From the NCBI GenBank assembly GCA_039881145.1, contig JAYKKI010000074.1, positions 5,533,001 to 5,597,000 on the forward strand: 64,000 nucleotides of DNA, in the 5' to 3' direction. A program made the translations under genes and the position numbers. Shown piece after piece: positions 10,352 through 22,760 of this stretch; the stretch's first letter is position 1, and every line of letters starts with the position of its first letter. Below the pieces are notes generated by a model, which was given only the letters and a program-made list of their open reading frames with translations, had not been told where the DNA came from and made no database searches. This stretch comes from Druceiella hillmani (taxonomy: Eukaryota > Arthropoda > Insecta > Lepidoptera > Hepialidae).

Positions 10352-13008
10352 GGTATCTGGTTGACACCGTCGAGTTTTGTCTGTGACTACGTTTCCTTGA
10401 AACTCCTCATAATGAAACGATTCAGGTTTTCGAGCACGCCTCGTTTCACTGTTGCTCAGATTACGAGTTAGTGCGTGGTTTAATTGTCAGTAGTCGTATG
10501 ATATTAGCTCTAACGCGATCTCAGTGAGTTAGCAAAATAAATAGTATTTGTCGAAACTCGGTCATGAAACGTCAAATATTCTGATCTTGGTGAGATTTCT
10601 AAAATTCTTTCACAACGTTTTTCGATGTATATGTCTTCGTGCTCTCTATCATCTTTTAATCTACATTAAATTCGCTCTATGAACACCGTAGATACTCTGT
10701 TGTTATAGCTTTTATATGGGCTAGTCTCGGCTTTGGACCCGCATAACAAATATATGCATTTACCAATGCAATGCAAGAGCTAGTCTCTTGATGCCATGAC
10801 TCACATGGCGAGCAACAGTGTATCGGGACGTGTGGGTCTCTAAAACATGCTTCAGGCTGTCTCCTCCCTCACCTCAGGTGTCCTATGGAGCATAATTCTG
10901 ACAAAGAACAATAAAACGATTTATCGAATGGCACTACAATGGTTTATTTTGTTCTTGTTTCATTGAATATATAGCGTGTAAGACCTTAGTCAGTTTTCGT
11001 AACCGCACTTGATCCCACACCGTGTTACAAGATGTCACGTTGAAATATTTGAGCTAATCCATAATATAAATAGCACCATATAGCACAGTATTTAGTTTAT
11101 TTTAAATAGCATATTTATGATAACTTTAATATATGTTTTTAAGAGCTAGGGCTTGTCCTATGATCTTGCTTTGATTTGAGAAATTCCTAAATCGCAATTA
11201 CTTTTTAGAATACACTCTAAATACTGCAGTCTAGTATTATTACTACGCAGTGTATGATAGTGAATTGGAAAAAGTGTAATGCAAATGACTAATCATCTGT
11301 TTTATTAAGAATATCTGATTCAATTTTCCCCATTACAATGACCATCTCTATTACTTTGGTCTGATATAATGTAAATAAATGCGCCAACAGTCTTATATTG
11401 CGTATTTAAAATTTTAAATAAAATTAGTATTAATCCTTTTATTATTTCCGGGAAAACCGGCAAGAACAACATTTTTGAAAATGTTATCATTCATTAGTTA
11501 TAATTTTTTTTTATTAATTTCCACTTATGGCGTATCTAAAAATTGTAGACAGCTTGTTGCTTGATTTTGTAAGCGACAATTTCTTTTCCTTTGCAGTTTT
11601 TAACAGGTTTAATTTTTCTTCTCTTTTAACAATAACTTCTTATATTTAATAAAATATTTCCATTTGGCTAATATCATTAAAGTCTCATTATGTTATATTA
11701 ATGTTCATATACGCATGGGTAAATTCACGAGTTATTTTTACGAATATGTGACTTTCTTCATTAATATCAAACTTATTGTAAATTTTTAATTAATAATTTT
11801 TTTGTTAATTTGTTGTAGGTTGTTTTTATACTAATTGAAGATTACCGACGAGGAACTTTGTTGAAGTCGTTCGTAATTGTTGTGTTGCAGAAAAGTTTTA
11901 TAACATTACACGTCATTTTTTTTTGATGTTCAACTAAATACTAGAGACTAAAGTCACTTTGAACCATATATAAGCGATGTGTTAGTATCATCTATATAAG
12001 CTTTTGAAATTATTAAACCCCATCTCACTAAATACTTTCCCTGATTCTTTCAATTCATTATCGACTGTGGACTTACAGTAATAAGTACAATGTATATTTA
12101 ACATTGAATATATAATAAATAAAAGGGCCGTTCAGAAACAACTTTTTTTGTTAAAACAATTAATTTACCATTGTTAAAATACTGAAAACCTAAAGGGCTT
12201 AGAAGTATGCAGTCTAAAAGATTTTTGGTTCAGTAAAAAGAGCTCCTAAAATGACCTTTCTCTGCAAAAGTTCGGGTCGTTTCATTTTTAGAAAAATGTA
12301 ATGAAAAATTACAAGTTTAACTAGAAATAATTAGCTAAATTACCAATTTTTCCCCAGTTTCCCTGTAGCAACTTCTTATTAGCGCATCACGAGGTAAACA
12401 ATACCTGTCAAGTACGGATAGAATTCGCATTACGAGGATTACATACACATTTAAACACAAATTTTTAACGTATCAATTTATATACGTATCGTATCGTATC
12501 GTATCAATTTATATACGTATATAGGATACGTATCGTTTATCAATTTATTTAAAAATTATAATTTTTTATGACTAAGTAGTAGTAGCCTATTATATAATTC
12601 ACATGCATAAAACATGGTGCATATTTAAATAACATAACACTAATAACATAATCTTTCTTAATAAATCTTTCACAAACATATAATAAATAAAACATATTTA
12701 AAAATAAAAAAAATATTTTCAACTAATAACTTTTTTGCGAAAAGTTACACAAATAATTTTCTACGTTTACTTCAGCAACAGAACAGCATTAATTAAAATG
12801 ACCAACGCCTTCATTAACGGTGGGAAGAGGTGGACAAGAAAAGATTCTTTACACTACCTATAAATGGAAGACAGTTGAAATGGAAGTGACATATTTTTAG
12901 ATTTAAATTGGAAACCGGAAATATCGTTTATCATATTTTTCAAATAAAGGTAGTGGTCAGGAGACAACTTGACCCATTACTTTATTCCGCGATATGCTTT
13001 TCATTCAT

Positions 13009-13013
<5 letters not shown>
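10352..13013. other. AT-rich desert, no gene seen
   Basis: No frame over 60 codons. A GC-richer patch at 10720-10900 ('ctcacctcaggtgtc') holds a CACCTCAGGTG E-box-like palindrome. At 12480-12540 a short CGTAT pentamer repeat surrounds duplicated 'atcaatttatatacgtat'. Confidence 0.45.
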
Positions 13014-13083
<70 letters not shown>

Positions 13084-13090
13084 TATATAA

Positions 13091-13137
<47 letters not shown>
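13014..13137. repeat. (TA)n microsatellite, double tract
   Basis: Two long TA tracts separated by 'aatg' near 13090. Frames on both strands here (12908-13385) are Tyr-Ile translations of the repeat. Confidence 0.95.
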
Positions 13138-13139
<2 letters not shown>

Positions 13140-13400
13140 GTTTTCATTGACATTGTAAGAATTTTACCCACAGCGTTGCACCGATTGCATTCTATAATCG
13201 AAAATGTGAGATGCGTTTCAACTCTTATCGTTCTTTGTTCTTCTAAGCAGACAACCAATTGCTATTCTGTAGCTGAGGCTAGAGCTAGACGAATAAGGCA
13301 AGCGTTGTCCCAGACGCTTTCCAAACTTGCCGATCATAACTTACCCGCCGCCCGGATCCAGCCGCGACCGATAATCGAATTGTAACAATAAAACGGCTCC
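13138..13400. promoter_or_regulatory. GC-enriched patch beside (TA)n
   Basis: GC-richer block with GCCGCCCGGATCCAGCCGCG at about 13347 and 'gctgaggctagagctagacg'. An open frame of about 80 codons continues from the TA repeat to 13385 (Ser/Arg/Leu-rich, ending in Ile-Glu-Leu), but it matches no family I know. It is either a regulatory island or a frame open by chance. Confidence 0.25.
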
Positions 13401-14121
13401 TTCCTCAAAATGTCACCTTACATGAGCAGATGTTTAGCTCCATCAGTTCCGTCGCGTCTTACCTGATAAGTATTTTTAAAGGCTAATTTACGAAATTTTT
13501 TTACGAAAAATATTAACGAGCTAGCGATCTATAGTTTTCTTCTGAAGTAAATATTAAACTTGGTAGTACATTTTTACTTAGAACGCACTGGAAAGAAGTT
13601 ATTGTGAAAAAAAGCGGAAAAATAAATGTATTTATATTTTTTTCAAGATGACGGTTTGCCCAGAAGGATGGTTACACTTCTGGCCAAGAATCTAATTTTT
13701 TGTTTATTACAATGTCAACATTTATAAACATTAGATTTTCCGAATTTTTATAAATATATTGAATGGAATTGTCGGAAAGCCTCGTTGTTTCTTTGTTTTT
13801 CAATTGTAGTATTTCATAATATTCTATATTATAGATATACGGAGATAAGACTGGAAATGGGTATTGTAAATACAGAAATGAGCAGGTAAGGGTGGCATTA
13901 GTTTTACTACACTTAAAGGGTTCAAGCATCAGTTTTGAGTTCAAAGTTTTCTTGAGATTTTGATCGACAAACATGGCACTGGCATTAAATATAACTAATC
14001 GTAAAGTAGTATAGAGTTTTGCTGTATTTTTTCTTCATTTTGTGTATGGATGTTTATTTTATTTCGGAAAGTATAAAATTGAAGACTATGAAAATATTTT
14101 AATTTTCATGCAAAGGTTAAA
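13401..14121. other. AT-rich stretch, no gene seen
   Basis: A 100-codon minus frame (13672-13974) is Asn/Lys/Ile/Tyr-rich with no domain. Its AT-driven composition argues that it is open by chance. Confidence 0.45.
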
Positions 14122-14280
14122 TTCATGAAGATGAAAAAAAATTACATTTTTGTCTTTTCCAAACTATTATAGTTTAGAGAAGATAGAAATCATGCCACTA
14201 AATATAAAACAATAACATATACACATTTATATTATAACTGCAATATATTAATAAACATGCATGTAAGAATTTATTAATAA
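14122..14280 (+). repeat. Dispersed repeat C1
   Basis: Shares 'aaactattatagttta..gaagatagaaatcat', 'caatatattaataaacat' and the spacing between them with the segment at 16215-16375. Two copies of a roughly 155 bp AT-rich interspersed repeat; no coding seen. Confidence 0.65.
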
Positions 14281-14519
14281 ACAAATGAAACCCGCGTTGG
14301 AACATATGGCACGCCATTGTGTATCGCGTTTAATTAGCTGTTATTATTCCTCAGTTAATATTAAATTTTAATTAGTGTTATTAACAACAAAATTATTATT
14401 TCACTAACTGCAGTACGCGGTTTCACTTGCGTGCATTTTTCGTTAAGATGAGGTTTATCTCTGATCCGATGCTAGTGTAACTTCTTTATTAATTACTATG
14501 TGGTCAAGTAGGAATATAA

Positions 14520-14724
14520 TGAACATCGCGAAATATAGATGCTATCCATCAAGATCTACTTCAGATTTTGAAACAAAAATCTATATTTTAGACCAGGCTA
14601 TAAATTATTCTTGTGCCAAATTTCGTGTAGATCCGTCCAGAAATTATCAAGCATAGAACAGCAATCGTGCATCCTTCCGTATATCGATCGATCCGTTCAA
14701 ACATTTGCTTTTATAATATTAGTT
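14520..14724 (+). repeat. RTE-like LINE 3' end relic
   Basis: The order 'gtgccaaatttcgtgtagatccgtccag...', then 'catccttccgtatat', then 'cttttataatattagt' is the standard layout of lepidopteran RTE-type LINE 3' ends. In those, 'aaatccgttcagtagtttt' is followed by an 'acatacatac' stretch and a terminal 'tttataatattagta'. Here the copy is diverged and no coding remains. The relic is on the plus strand, ending near 14724. Confidence 0.65.
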
Positions 14725-16214
14725 AAGATTAAAATTACTCGATTTAATGTCATATCAAAGATGAAGTGAAAAAAATAGTCATAATTTTTTTTAATAATTG
14801 CGAAGAGTAAATATTTCTGTTAACATGTATAAGTTCTATATGAGTTGTCAAAGTGAAATTGAACTTCTGTGGTATTCACCACGATAGTTAATATACGCCT
14901 ATAAAGTGATATTACTATTGACAATGAAAGAATATTAACAGACGAGAAATCGACTTGTACAAGAGAAAAATATATCGGGTATTGAAGAAAACTTTTGAAA
15001 TATTGTTACCTGATTCTCTAGATAATTTGATTAAACACATGGGCACACAGGCAAAAGTGGTAGTAAATTATTTTCCAGTGTCCAAGTTCGGTCAGAGATT
15101 TTGATAGTCCCAGTGATTTCCCTTTCATAATCTTTAAATTGGTTGTTCATTTAAACGGTGGATATACTGAATATCTTAAAGATGCATAAAGTAAAATTAA
15201 AAAGAATGTCAACTGCGACCGGTAATATGGAATTTTCATAATTTTAGGCGTTTGTCTCTCCATATATATGTGTTTAAAAAAGTAGCATTTTATTTTAAAA
15301 CAAAACCTACATCTTACATGTTAATACTAAAAAGGTATCTGATATACCATAAAACTTATATACGTTATACTCAAATAATTAGTACGGAATTAGATTTTTG
15401 TTTGAAAGCCTAATTAAATATCTATTGTAGCTCTGTCTATTTATAACATATCTTTCATATATTTACCGCAGTTTTTAAGTTTTACCAAAGCGGTTAAGAT
15501 ATTTTATACCTTCATTACCACCATCATTGTAAATTCTATACCTGTTTGATAACAAGTTTACCATAGCTCCTAATTTTTTTTAAGTTTTGCGAGGTCTGCC
15601 CGCGGTAAAACGAAACCGATAAAACATCGCCACGTGTATGGTTAGCTAATGAAGATCCGGTCGCGTCTAAACTCGGGCCTAACGACTCACACGGATATGG
15701 GCTGTGAAATTGTTACATCGCCAAACTTTGTCACGAGGAGCGTTTTAAAACTCTCAAAACTAAACATTAAGGATAATAGAAAAATGTTTGTCTTTGCGAA
15801 ACTTTTAAAGCTATCCATTTACTGCAACGGCTTTGTGTACTAGACGCATTGGTTTATAGTTTTCCGTTTCAATGATGAATCTGGTTATTCGTGATGTGAA
15901 ATACTTAAATTGTGGAGAATTATGTATAGAATACTTATATTAACTGGGTATTTCCCAATTTAAAAAAAAAATTTAAATATTCTAAATCGATTTATTATGT
16001 CAATAATTACGATATTTTGTTCAAAAGGATGGCATTAATTAAAAAAGCTGTATACAGAGCAGCGCAACGTTCTAGCATATCGGGTTGAAAATTTCACATG
16101 GGAAGGTTTTATTTAATTTTAAAACATACTGAGTGTTACCAGTATCTAACTAACCAATGGATAAATTTGACCAATAACGAATTTTCTTAACGGCGGCATT
16201 CGGTAAAATATCAC
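14725..16214. other. AT-rich desert, no gene seen
   Basis: A 64-codon frame at 15649-15843 is unremarkable. A mildly GC-richer patch lies at 15590-15740. Confidence 0.45.
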
Positions 16215-16375
16215 ATTCATGAAAGTTAAAAATTTTACGTTTTTATCTGTCCCAAATTATTATAATTTAAAAAAGATAGAAATCATATTACTATATATAT
16301 AAAATAAAAACATACATACATTTATAATACAACTATGCAATATATTAATAAACATTAAAGTAAAAATTCATTTTT
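16215..16375 (+). repeat. Dispersed repeat C2
   Basis: Second copy of the repeat at 14122-14280, more diverged. It keeps 'attcatgaa', 'gatagaaatcat' and 'caatatattaataaaca'. Confidence 0.65.
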
Positions 16376-16559
16376 ATTTTCTGGTAAGAAAAGCGGTTCT
16401 GAAGTTTCAACAAGATCAGAAGTGATAGCTTATAAATGACGTTACGAGCTATTCTAATCATATGTAATATATTTCTAGAATAATGATTAAAGCAATCAAG
16501 TCAAGATTATATCTTCTTCTGAATTGTAAAATGAATTCAAAAAATATTACGAACAATTC

Positions 16560-16930
16560 AGATATTTGCACATAGCAAGTTGCGGTTACGTTCCTTATTA
16601 GCATATCCACATCCTTGCCGTATCAATCATCAGACGGACGGATATGCGTTCCGGGTCCCGGGTTCGAGCCCCGGCCGGTCCGGAAGTAATTAATTTGACG
16701 CACACAGGAAGCGGCGCACCGGCGTGGCCCGTTAATGTTTGTTTTTTCGCTCGCTCCGCCGCCCGCCATTGTGGCGCTGCGTTACCTTCGCTAAACTATG
16801 GCAATTATTTATGTACGAGTTCCGCTAATTGCACTGCTTTTTGAATACGAGTGGAAGTTGTGTGTGGGGCGGAAAGGTGAATGGAGAGTGGAAAGAGGGC
16901 GGAATGCCGGGGTTCGTATGGGGTGGAGTA
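16560..16930. promoter_or_regulatory. GC island with homeodomain/Sox motifs
   Basis: One of the strongest candidate enhancers. It holds ATCAATCA (16622-16629, Exd/Pbx-type), GTAATTAATTTGACG near 16686, GTTAATGTTTG near 16731, CCATTGTG near 16767 (Sox-type), GCAATTATTTATG at 16801 (Abd-B/Cad-like) and GCTAATTGCA near 16823, all in GC-rich DNA. A tRNA B-box-like segment (GGGTTCGAGCCCCGG near 16659) is embedded. The open frame at 16644-16844 has no domain. Function is inferred, not shown. Confidence 0.4.
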
Positions 16931-17224
16931 TTTATTTGAAAATTGAACGGGAAAATTGGTAGAAGTATTGGAAGCGGTGTATTTTTAAATGGTGGCAATT
17001 CTTGATTCGTTTCTTAACAATATTTCTTTATAAACGGATATAATTGACAGAATTAACCTCATAGTTTGGTTTAATTTTGAAGCTGAGTAGTACATCTACA
17101 TCAGTTATTTTTCTTATATTGTATTTACTCGCAAATGATATAATTTTAATGACTAATATTGAATTTGATGAAAATTGTAATTTCGTAGATTTAATTAATG
17201 AATACGGAGCCTTTGCCTAAATAC

Positions 17225-17370
17225 GGAACTCAGGCTGGTTCACAACTAGTCACCGCCCACTGTTGGGCATAGGCTTCATCATTGAACGTGATGCCCTAAT
17301 CGCCACCCTGCGACTTGGAGATCGCTGTGTGTAGCTTCTCGCACCAGTAGCAATGCTATCCGTTACTAGT
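17225..17370. repeat. Possible LINE/SINE fragment
   Basis: 'tcaccgcccactgttgggcatagg' resembles a phrase common in insect retroposon ends ('accgcccactgctgggcataggcct'). The remainder ('gccaccctgcgacttggagatcgc') is diverged. Recognised from memory only. Confidence 0.4.
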
Positions 17371-18027
17371 TTTTGGCATTTTCAGTACTCATAAATATCA
17401 TTCCAACCCCGCACGACGAACCGCTGGTATACAAACCCGGGGGCACCAATATAGTAAGGGGTATAATGTCTGGGGTTTGTTTGGGGACCATTCCCGGACA
17501 ACGAATTCGAAGAAACCTTGAATTTTGTGCCAGGCTGATACCTTAAAATCTGCAATTAACCCTGAGGCTATATTTGTTATTAAATTGGGATGAAAATTGA
17601 CACTAAAATAGCTCAAGCCTAAATAAATATTAAGATAGTCGAATGACCATTAGTTTCAAAATAGCGGAGGTTGTAAATTTCAGGAGGTTGTAAACAAAAT
17701 CATTTTGTTATAAAAGTGCACAAATAATATATGAGTATTTACATTTTTATAATGCAATAACTTTTGCCTAATTTTTTTTATTACTTATTAAGAATAGTAT
17801 TTTTTCCTGAAATATATTTAAACCTCACGTTCTGCGAAATTGCCTTATCTAACCGAAGTCTGCCATCGAGTTTTTATCAGACTGGAGCCAGCCATCGTGT
17901 CTTTTTATTACTTTTTAATTAAATTAACTTTTTGAGTTGAATTTTTAGTTAAAATAAATAACACATTATTCTGCTCGTAATACATTAGAAATATGTATTA
18001 AAATGATTGAAATCATATTGAAGCATA
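17371..18027. other. Unassigned stretch
   Basis: A 72-codon minus frame (17398-17616) in a less AT-rich patch has no recognisable domain. The rest is AT-rich. Confidence 0.4.
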
Positions 18028-18170
18028 TTTCTCTTTTCCCACTTTTCTCACTTGAAAGTAAGTTTAATAATATTTTATAATATAATAGTTTTAGTATATA
18101 GAATAGTTTTACCCAATGGCAGAAAAGTGGGGAAAGAGAAAATAAAGTAAGAAAAGTGGGAAAAGAGAAA
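18028..18170. repeat. 26 bp inverted repeat plus tandem copy
   Basis: Arm 18028-18053 (TTTCTCTTTTCCCACTTTTC...) is the reverse complement, 25 of 26 bases, of 18145-18170. A direct partial copy of the right arm (GAAAAGTGGGGAAAGAGAAA) precedes it at 18122-18141. So one word occurs three times within 143 bases, once inverted. Confidence 0.75.
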
Positions 18171-19536
18171 ATAAATTTAAAAAAGTCGACATTGTATTGT
18201 TTATTAAAGTAAATTCGACAAAAGACTATCGCCACTATCTACTTGAAGTTTCGTCAAATTAACGAAGTACTAGCGGGAAACAGGGGACTAAGGAAGCTCA
18301 CATCCCTCGTTGCTTTATTATATTGTTGCAGCTCGTCAATAACTATGTGCATTGCAGAAAAGTGCATATGGTTTTTATATCTTTGTTAGTAACAATTTTT
18401 TAAAAAACTTAAAATATATCAAGGTATCAAAAATATGAATTGATTTGTAAAACCAAATATCGAGTCACTACTAATTTGAGAGATGTAAGTCACAAAATGA
18501 TAAAGAAATGATAAGTCGCACAATGACTGAGTAAATGTTGTTTGCCTAATTTAAAATAGTTGGGAGGGCTAAAGTGGACGTAGAAAAAAATTGTACTTGG
18601 ATTTCAGTAGTAGCATAATTATAATAACAGCTTCGTCATTTTAAATCTTTTTTCAAACGTACAAAAACATATTGAAACACCCACCTAACCATTTCATAAA
18701 TTATTTTGATTTATATCATGGCACAGTATCAATGTGCAAAATGTATTACTTGTCGTCTCATCTAATACCTTTCTGTCTCAGCACTGAGTTGAATCGATTA
18801 AGAAGTATACGAATCAGTTTCAACTATTTCGAATATGGTAGTTGACTCATTCTAGGTTTTGATATTTTTCGTACAATATTGTGAAATATAAGTTAATTAA
18901 AAACCAGTCTTGAAGAAAATTCAAAAATTTATTGAAAAATAAGCCAGTTGTAGGCTTCTAAATTTGAAGATAGAGTTGGGTATATCTCTGTCTCTTTTCC
19001 TCTCGTAGAATATAATGTACAATATTAAAAATGACCTCACAACACAGTATTGCCGTCCTTCTCTAAAGGTTAAATTTAAACTTTTATAACTAGGTCAATT
19101 TTTAAGATTATTAAAAAAAATTCACTCTTCATCAGCTTGTACCTTGAAATTATGATTAATGAAATAAAAAAAAATAGTCAAATACCCAATTGTGGGTAAT
19201 TTAAATACTGACGCTAATAAGCTCTTTACTAGCTTATTAGAGAAAGCGGCATAAAGAATGTCGAAGAAAATTAAAATAGCAATACGTACATAACGTACGA
19301 CTAATATTGTCTAACATCAAAGGTCTCATGTCTAATTATGGCATGCCTAATACTATCTTAGGGCAAACGATTATATAACGAAAGCGCATTTTGTGTTTTG
19401 GGAAATAAATATTATAAATGTGAATATAAAATATGAGAAATATAAAATAAATATATTTAAGTAGCCGTAAATTATGTTTCTCCAATTTAGTATTTAGAAA
19501 TAACAAATACAGGGGTTAGGCGAAAATAAAACCAAT
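18171..19536. other. AT-rich desert, no gene seen
   Basis: No frame over 60 codons beyond one overlapping the inverted repeat at the left edge. A 10 bp hairpin, CTAATAAGCT/AGCTTATTAG, lies near 19213-19239. Confidence 0.45.
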
Positions 19537-20082
19537 AAAATGCGTGTCGGAACATGCGCGATATAGGGTTCCATAGTTTTCTGTACGTCCCTAGATTGTT
19601 GACGTAAGTAGTGAAATTAATTTCGATGGAAAGTGTAAGAAAATACTATTAAATAAAATACTATTAAATAGTAAGAAAATCTACAATTTTTTACATTTTT
19701 TAAACACGTAATTGGAAATTAGAGGGGTATTTATTAGTATATTATTTAATATTTCGCAAAAGGAGCCTAACAATTAAAAATGGTAAATAGAACATTATTA
19801 TAATTTTAATTCATCTTCAGTCATATCACACGCGACCTAAATGTAAAAAAATCGCTTTGTATATGTGGAATTTACATTACAAAAATCCTCTTACAATTTT
19901 ACTAGTTATTAATGATTTATTATTGAATTCTCTCTATAAAGTATGTGCTTGTAAAATTTCATTTATACGGGTCTAAATTATAGAAACCACAATGATGTTA
20001 TAGACAGGGATGAACAGACAGACGGATATGACGAAACTACAAGATTTCCGTTTTTGCAATTTGGCTACGAAACCATAAAAAT
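19537..20082 (+). mobile_element. Lepidopteran 'GGTTCCGTAG' repeat, full-length relic
   Basis: Starts 'gtcggaacatgcgcgat' then TAGGGTTCCATAG (19564-19576). It ends 'gatgaacagacagacggat', 'atgacgaaactacaaga', 'tttccgtttttgcaattt', GGCTACGAAACCATAAAAA (20063-20081). This layout matches a very abundant lepidopteran interspersed repeat whose ends are inverted (TAGGGTTCCGTAG ... CTACGGAACCCTA) and which carries 'gacggacagacagac' near its 3' end. About 545 bp and diverged, with no open frame. The class (LINE tail or MITE) is not settled by the sequence; I favour a non-coding interspersed element. It is the best taxonomic marker in the window. Confidence 0.7.
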
Positions 20083-22609
20083 TAATAGTATAACGAAATT
20101 ATCTTTAAACGTGATGCCAGCGGAAATAATAAAAATTTAACAAAAATATTGTATCGATTTCGTTTTTTGAAAGTCCTACTTGTAAACAATTAAGTTGATG
20201 AGAAATATTATTCAATTCAATTTTTTTATTTAAAATTATTTTGTTACTATCGTTCGCTCGCGTGAAAAGGGATATACTGTTATATAATACCTAAAAGTAT
20301 ATGTAAATTCAAGACGATTATTTATAAGATTAAGGTGATATTACATTCTAAAGGAAACGTTAAAACTTTTTGATACAGTTTTTAAAACGAAATCCCTGTT
20401 TTATAAAATATAAAAAGGTTGACTACATACAATAAAAGAAACAAGAAACTGAAACTTACTTTTAAATATTAAGATCGCGATGTACGTGGGCAACGGTGAA
20501 ATAAAAGAGAAATCACGATTCTCCGATTTATTACGGAATTATAAGATTCGAAATTAGATTTTTAATTCGAGTTTTACCGAATAGCATAAAGCTAAGTTCT
20601 TTTTCGAATTTTTAAATTTGTTTTATTACATAGTATATACTTGTTTATATAATTTATCACATAATTTTGAAATTTGTTCATCAAAGTCTTTAATGCGTTT
20701 CGCAGTTGGGTAACAAAGTTTCATTTGACTATTTTCTTATTACTGAATTTCTGAATGTTGCAAAAATTATTCATTCATATGTTAAAATAATAACAATTTT
20801 TGTAGTAGTTTTTTAGTTTTGTCATTAAATTGTTTTTTTTTTCTTTAACTGGCTATTGATTTGACAAATCCATCGGAGACTCTAGTGTTATCTGCCGCCA
20901 TTATGTTTAAGAATAAAACTAAACAGAAGTTAAACTATAAACTTAAGAAAAAATTCAAATTTGTAGAAATAGTACAATACTTGCTGTAATTAGATTTAAT
21001 ATCACTTCAGACCATAGAAAATAATAGATTGGCCGAAAATTAATATTGTAAATTTACTCCACTAAAGCGAAACTGCAAATCACGTAAAATTTTGACAGAA
21101 ATAGGTTTTATATTATATTGATTTGAGTGAAAAAATTATCTTGAGAAATATAAGCAAACCTCAATGACAATAACTAAAAACCTACTGATAATATTAGTCG
21201 TCGAAACTATATAACTTGAAAATGGATTTGGACGTACTGAATTAATAAAATAAAAAAAAGTGCTAACTTATTTATTATAAAAGTAGATATAAAATAATGC
21301 AATACAATATTTGAAAAATGAGAAGTATTTTGGTTAGTTTTCTTATGGAACTAAGCAAGGAAAAGCCTATCAAGTTATGCCCAAACACGAAAAAAATAGT
21401 ATTCCTTAATCGTATCTATTTCGTGAAATTGTTATTGCATTTTAACTAAATAATTTTGATTAAAATTTCAAATAAAATGCTGAAACCTAGAATTTTTTCA
21501 TATTTTTTAAATCTGTGGTGGAAAAATGAAATATTAGACTTCATATTTCACATCTATATGAAGCCTAACATTTCTCAAGATTTTCTAATGACACCTATTA
21601 CAGGTAAACAATACGTTTTGACTACGTATATATTTTTACTCTACCTGAATAATCTACTTGTAGAATATACACAGTTCTAAAAGCATGGCAACCATAAGGC
21701 TGTGAGAGACGTTCAGACGCTCGAGTGGACATGATAATATTAGAATAGTATAGAACGTTTATTATTTTACCATTTAAGCTTAAAAATGGAACGAATACAA
21801 AGTAAAATTAAATGGGAAAATTAGATAAGTACCGAAAGAGAAAACTATAGATTTCATGAATTTTTCATGTATAATAAATAATAATGATCGCATGCATATT
21901 AGGATTAAAGGGCGTGGTGGTAATTTATTTTATAACTCATTAATTATTAAACCGATTGTTGATACATTCAATGCATGAAGTTTAGGAAGATGTGACAAGA
22001 GGTAAGGGTGTATGAATGTCTTTATAGTGATATAAATCTGGCATATTATAATTATCCTCTATGATAATGTATAATATACTGTATAAAGCTGTAAGGTTTT
22101 CATTTCTGAATAAAATTTCTCATTTCGGAATTTTTTCAGATACCCGATTTTCGATCTCATTAAGTCAGGTCGCATGGAACTTCACGTAAATATTTTCGCT
22201 AACCACTTGCTTCTCGTGAATCTCAATTCCTCCATTGCCTTTGATACATGTATCTAAACTATTTTTAAAAAAGTAAGTATCAGAGGTCTCACGACATAAT
22301 TTGAATTTAGTATCGTAAGACAAGTAACAAAATTAAGAAATTAGGAGACGTCTGGTACGATCGTCAGAACACTCCTGTAATTTCTTTCCATAGTGGAAAG
22401 CGTGGTAAAAATATCATTTAAAAAAGTTTTGTCTAATTTTTTAATTTCGCTTCATTTTAATTTTACTCCCTCTGCAACCCCATCCACATATATTTATATG
22501 ACAAAATATGGAACAAACATGTGTATAAAAAGTATAAGTTGCAGATAATTAGAAATGAGTACTACTAAAGATGAATACATGTAAAACTATTATACGCGTT
22601 TATATGTAT
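20083..22609. other. AT-rich desert, no gene seen
   Basis: A 74-codon frame at 21456-21680 is hydrophobic and AT-biased, with no domain. No repeats recognised. Confidence 0.45.
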
Positions 22610-22760
22610 GGGCTGTATCGGTAGTTATCAATGAATGGACGCCTCCACGCCGTAATCCGAGACGCGGGCCGAACCGGGCGGGCGGGCGGCATCCCGACGC
22701 TCTCGGCGCGGGGCTTCCTTCGCGCTTAATTTATAGGTTTATACTTTAAGTCGGAATGAA
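22610..22760. promoter_or_regulatory. Compact GC island, candidate regulatory
   Basis: About 100 bases of very high GC (ACGCGGGCCGAACCGGGCGG and GGCGGCATCCCGACG), ending in GCGCTTAATTTATAGG. The sharp contrast with AT-rich flanks is the main evidence. No frame. Confidence 0.3.

Noticed and set aside
16655..16685. tRNA gene
   Set aside because: Only a T-arm/B-box-like segment is present. There is no matching acceptor 5' strand, D-arm or anticodon arm at the right spacing.
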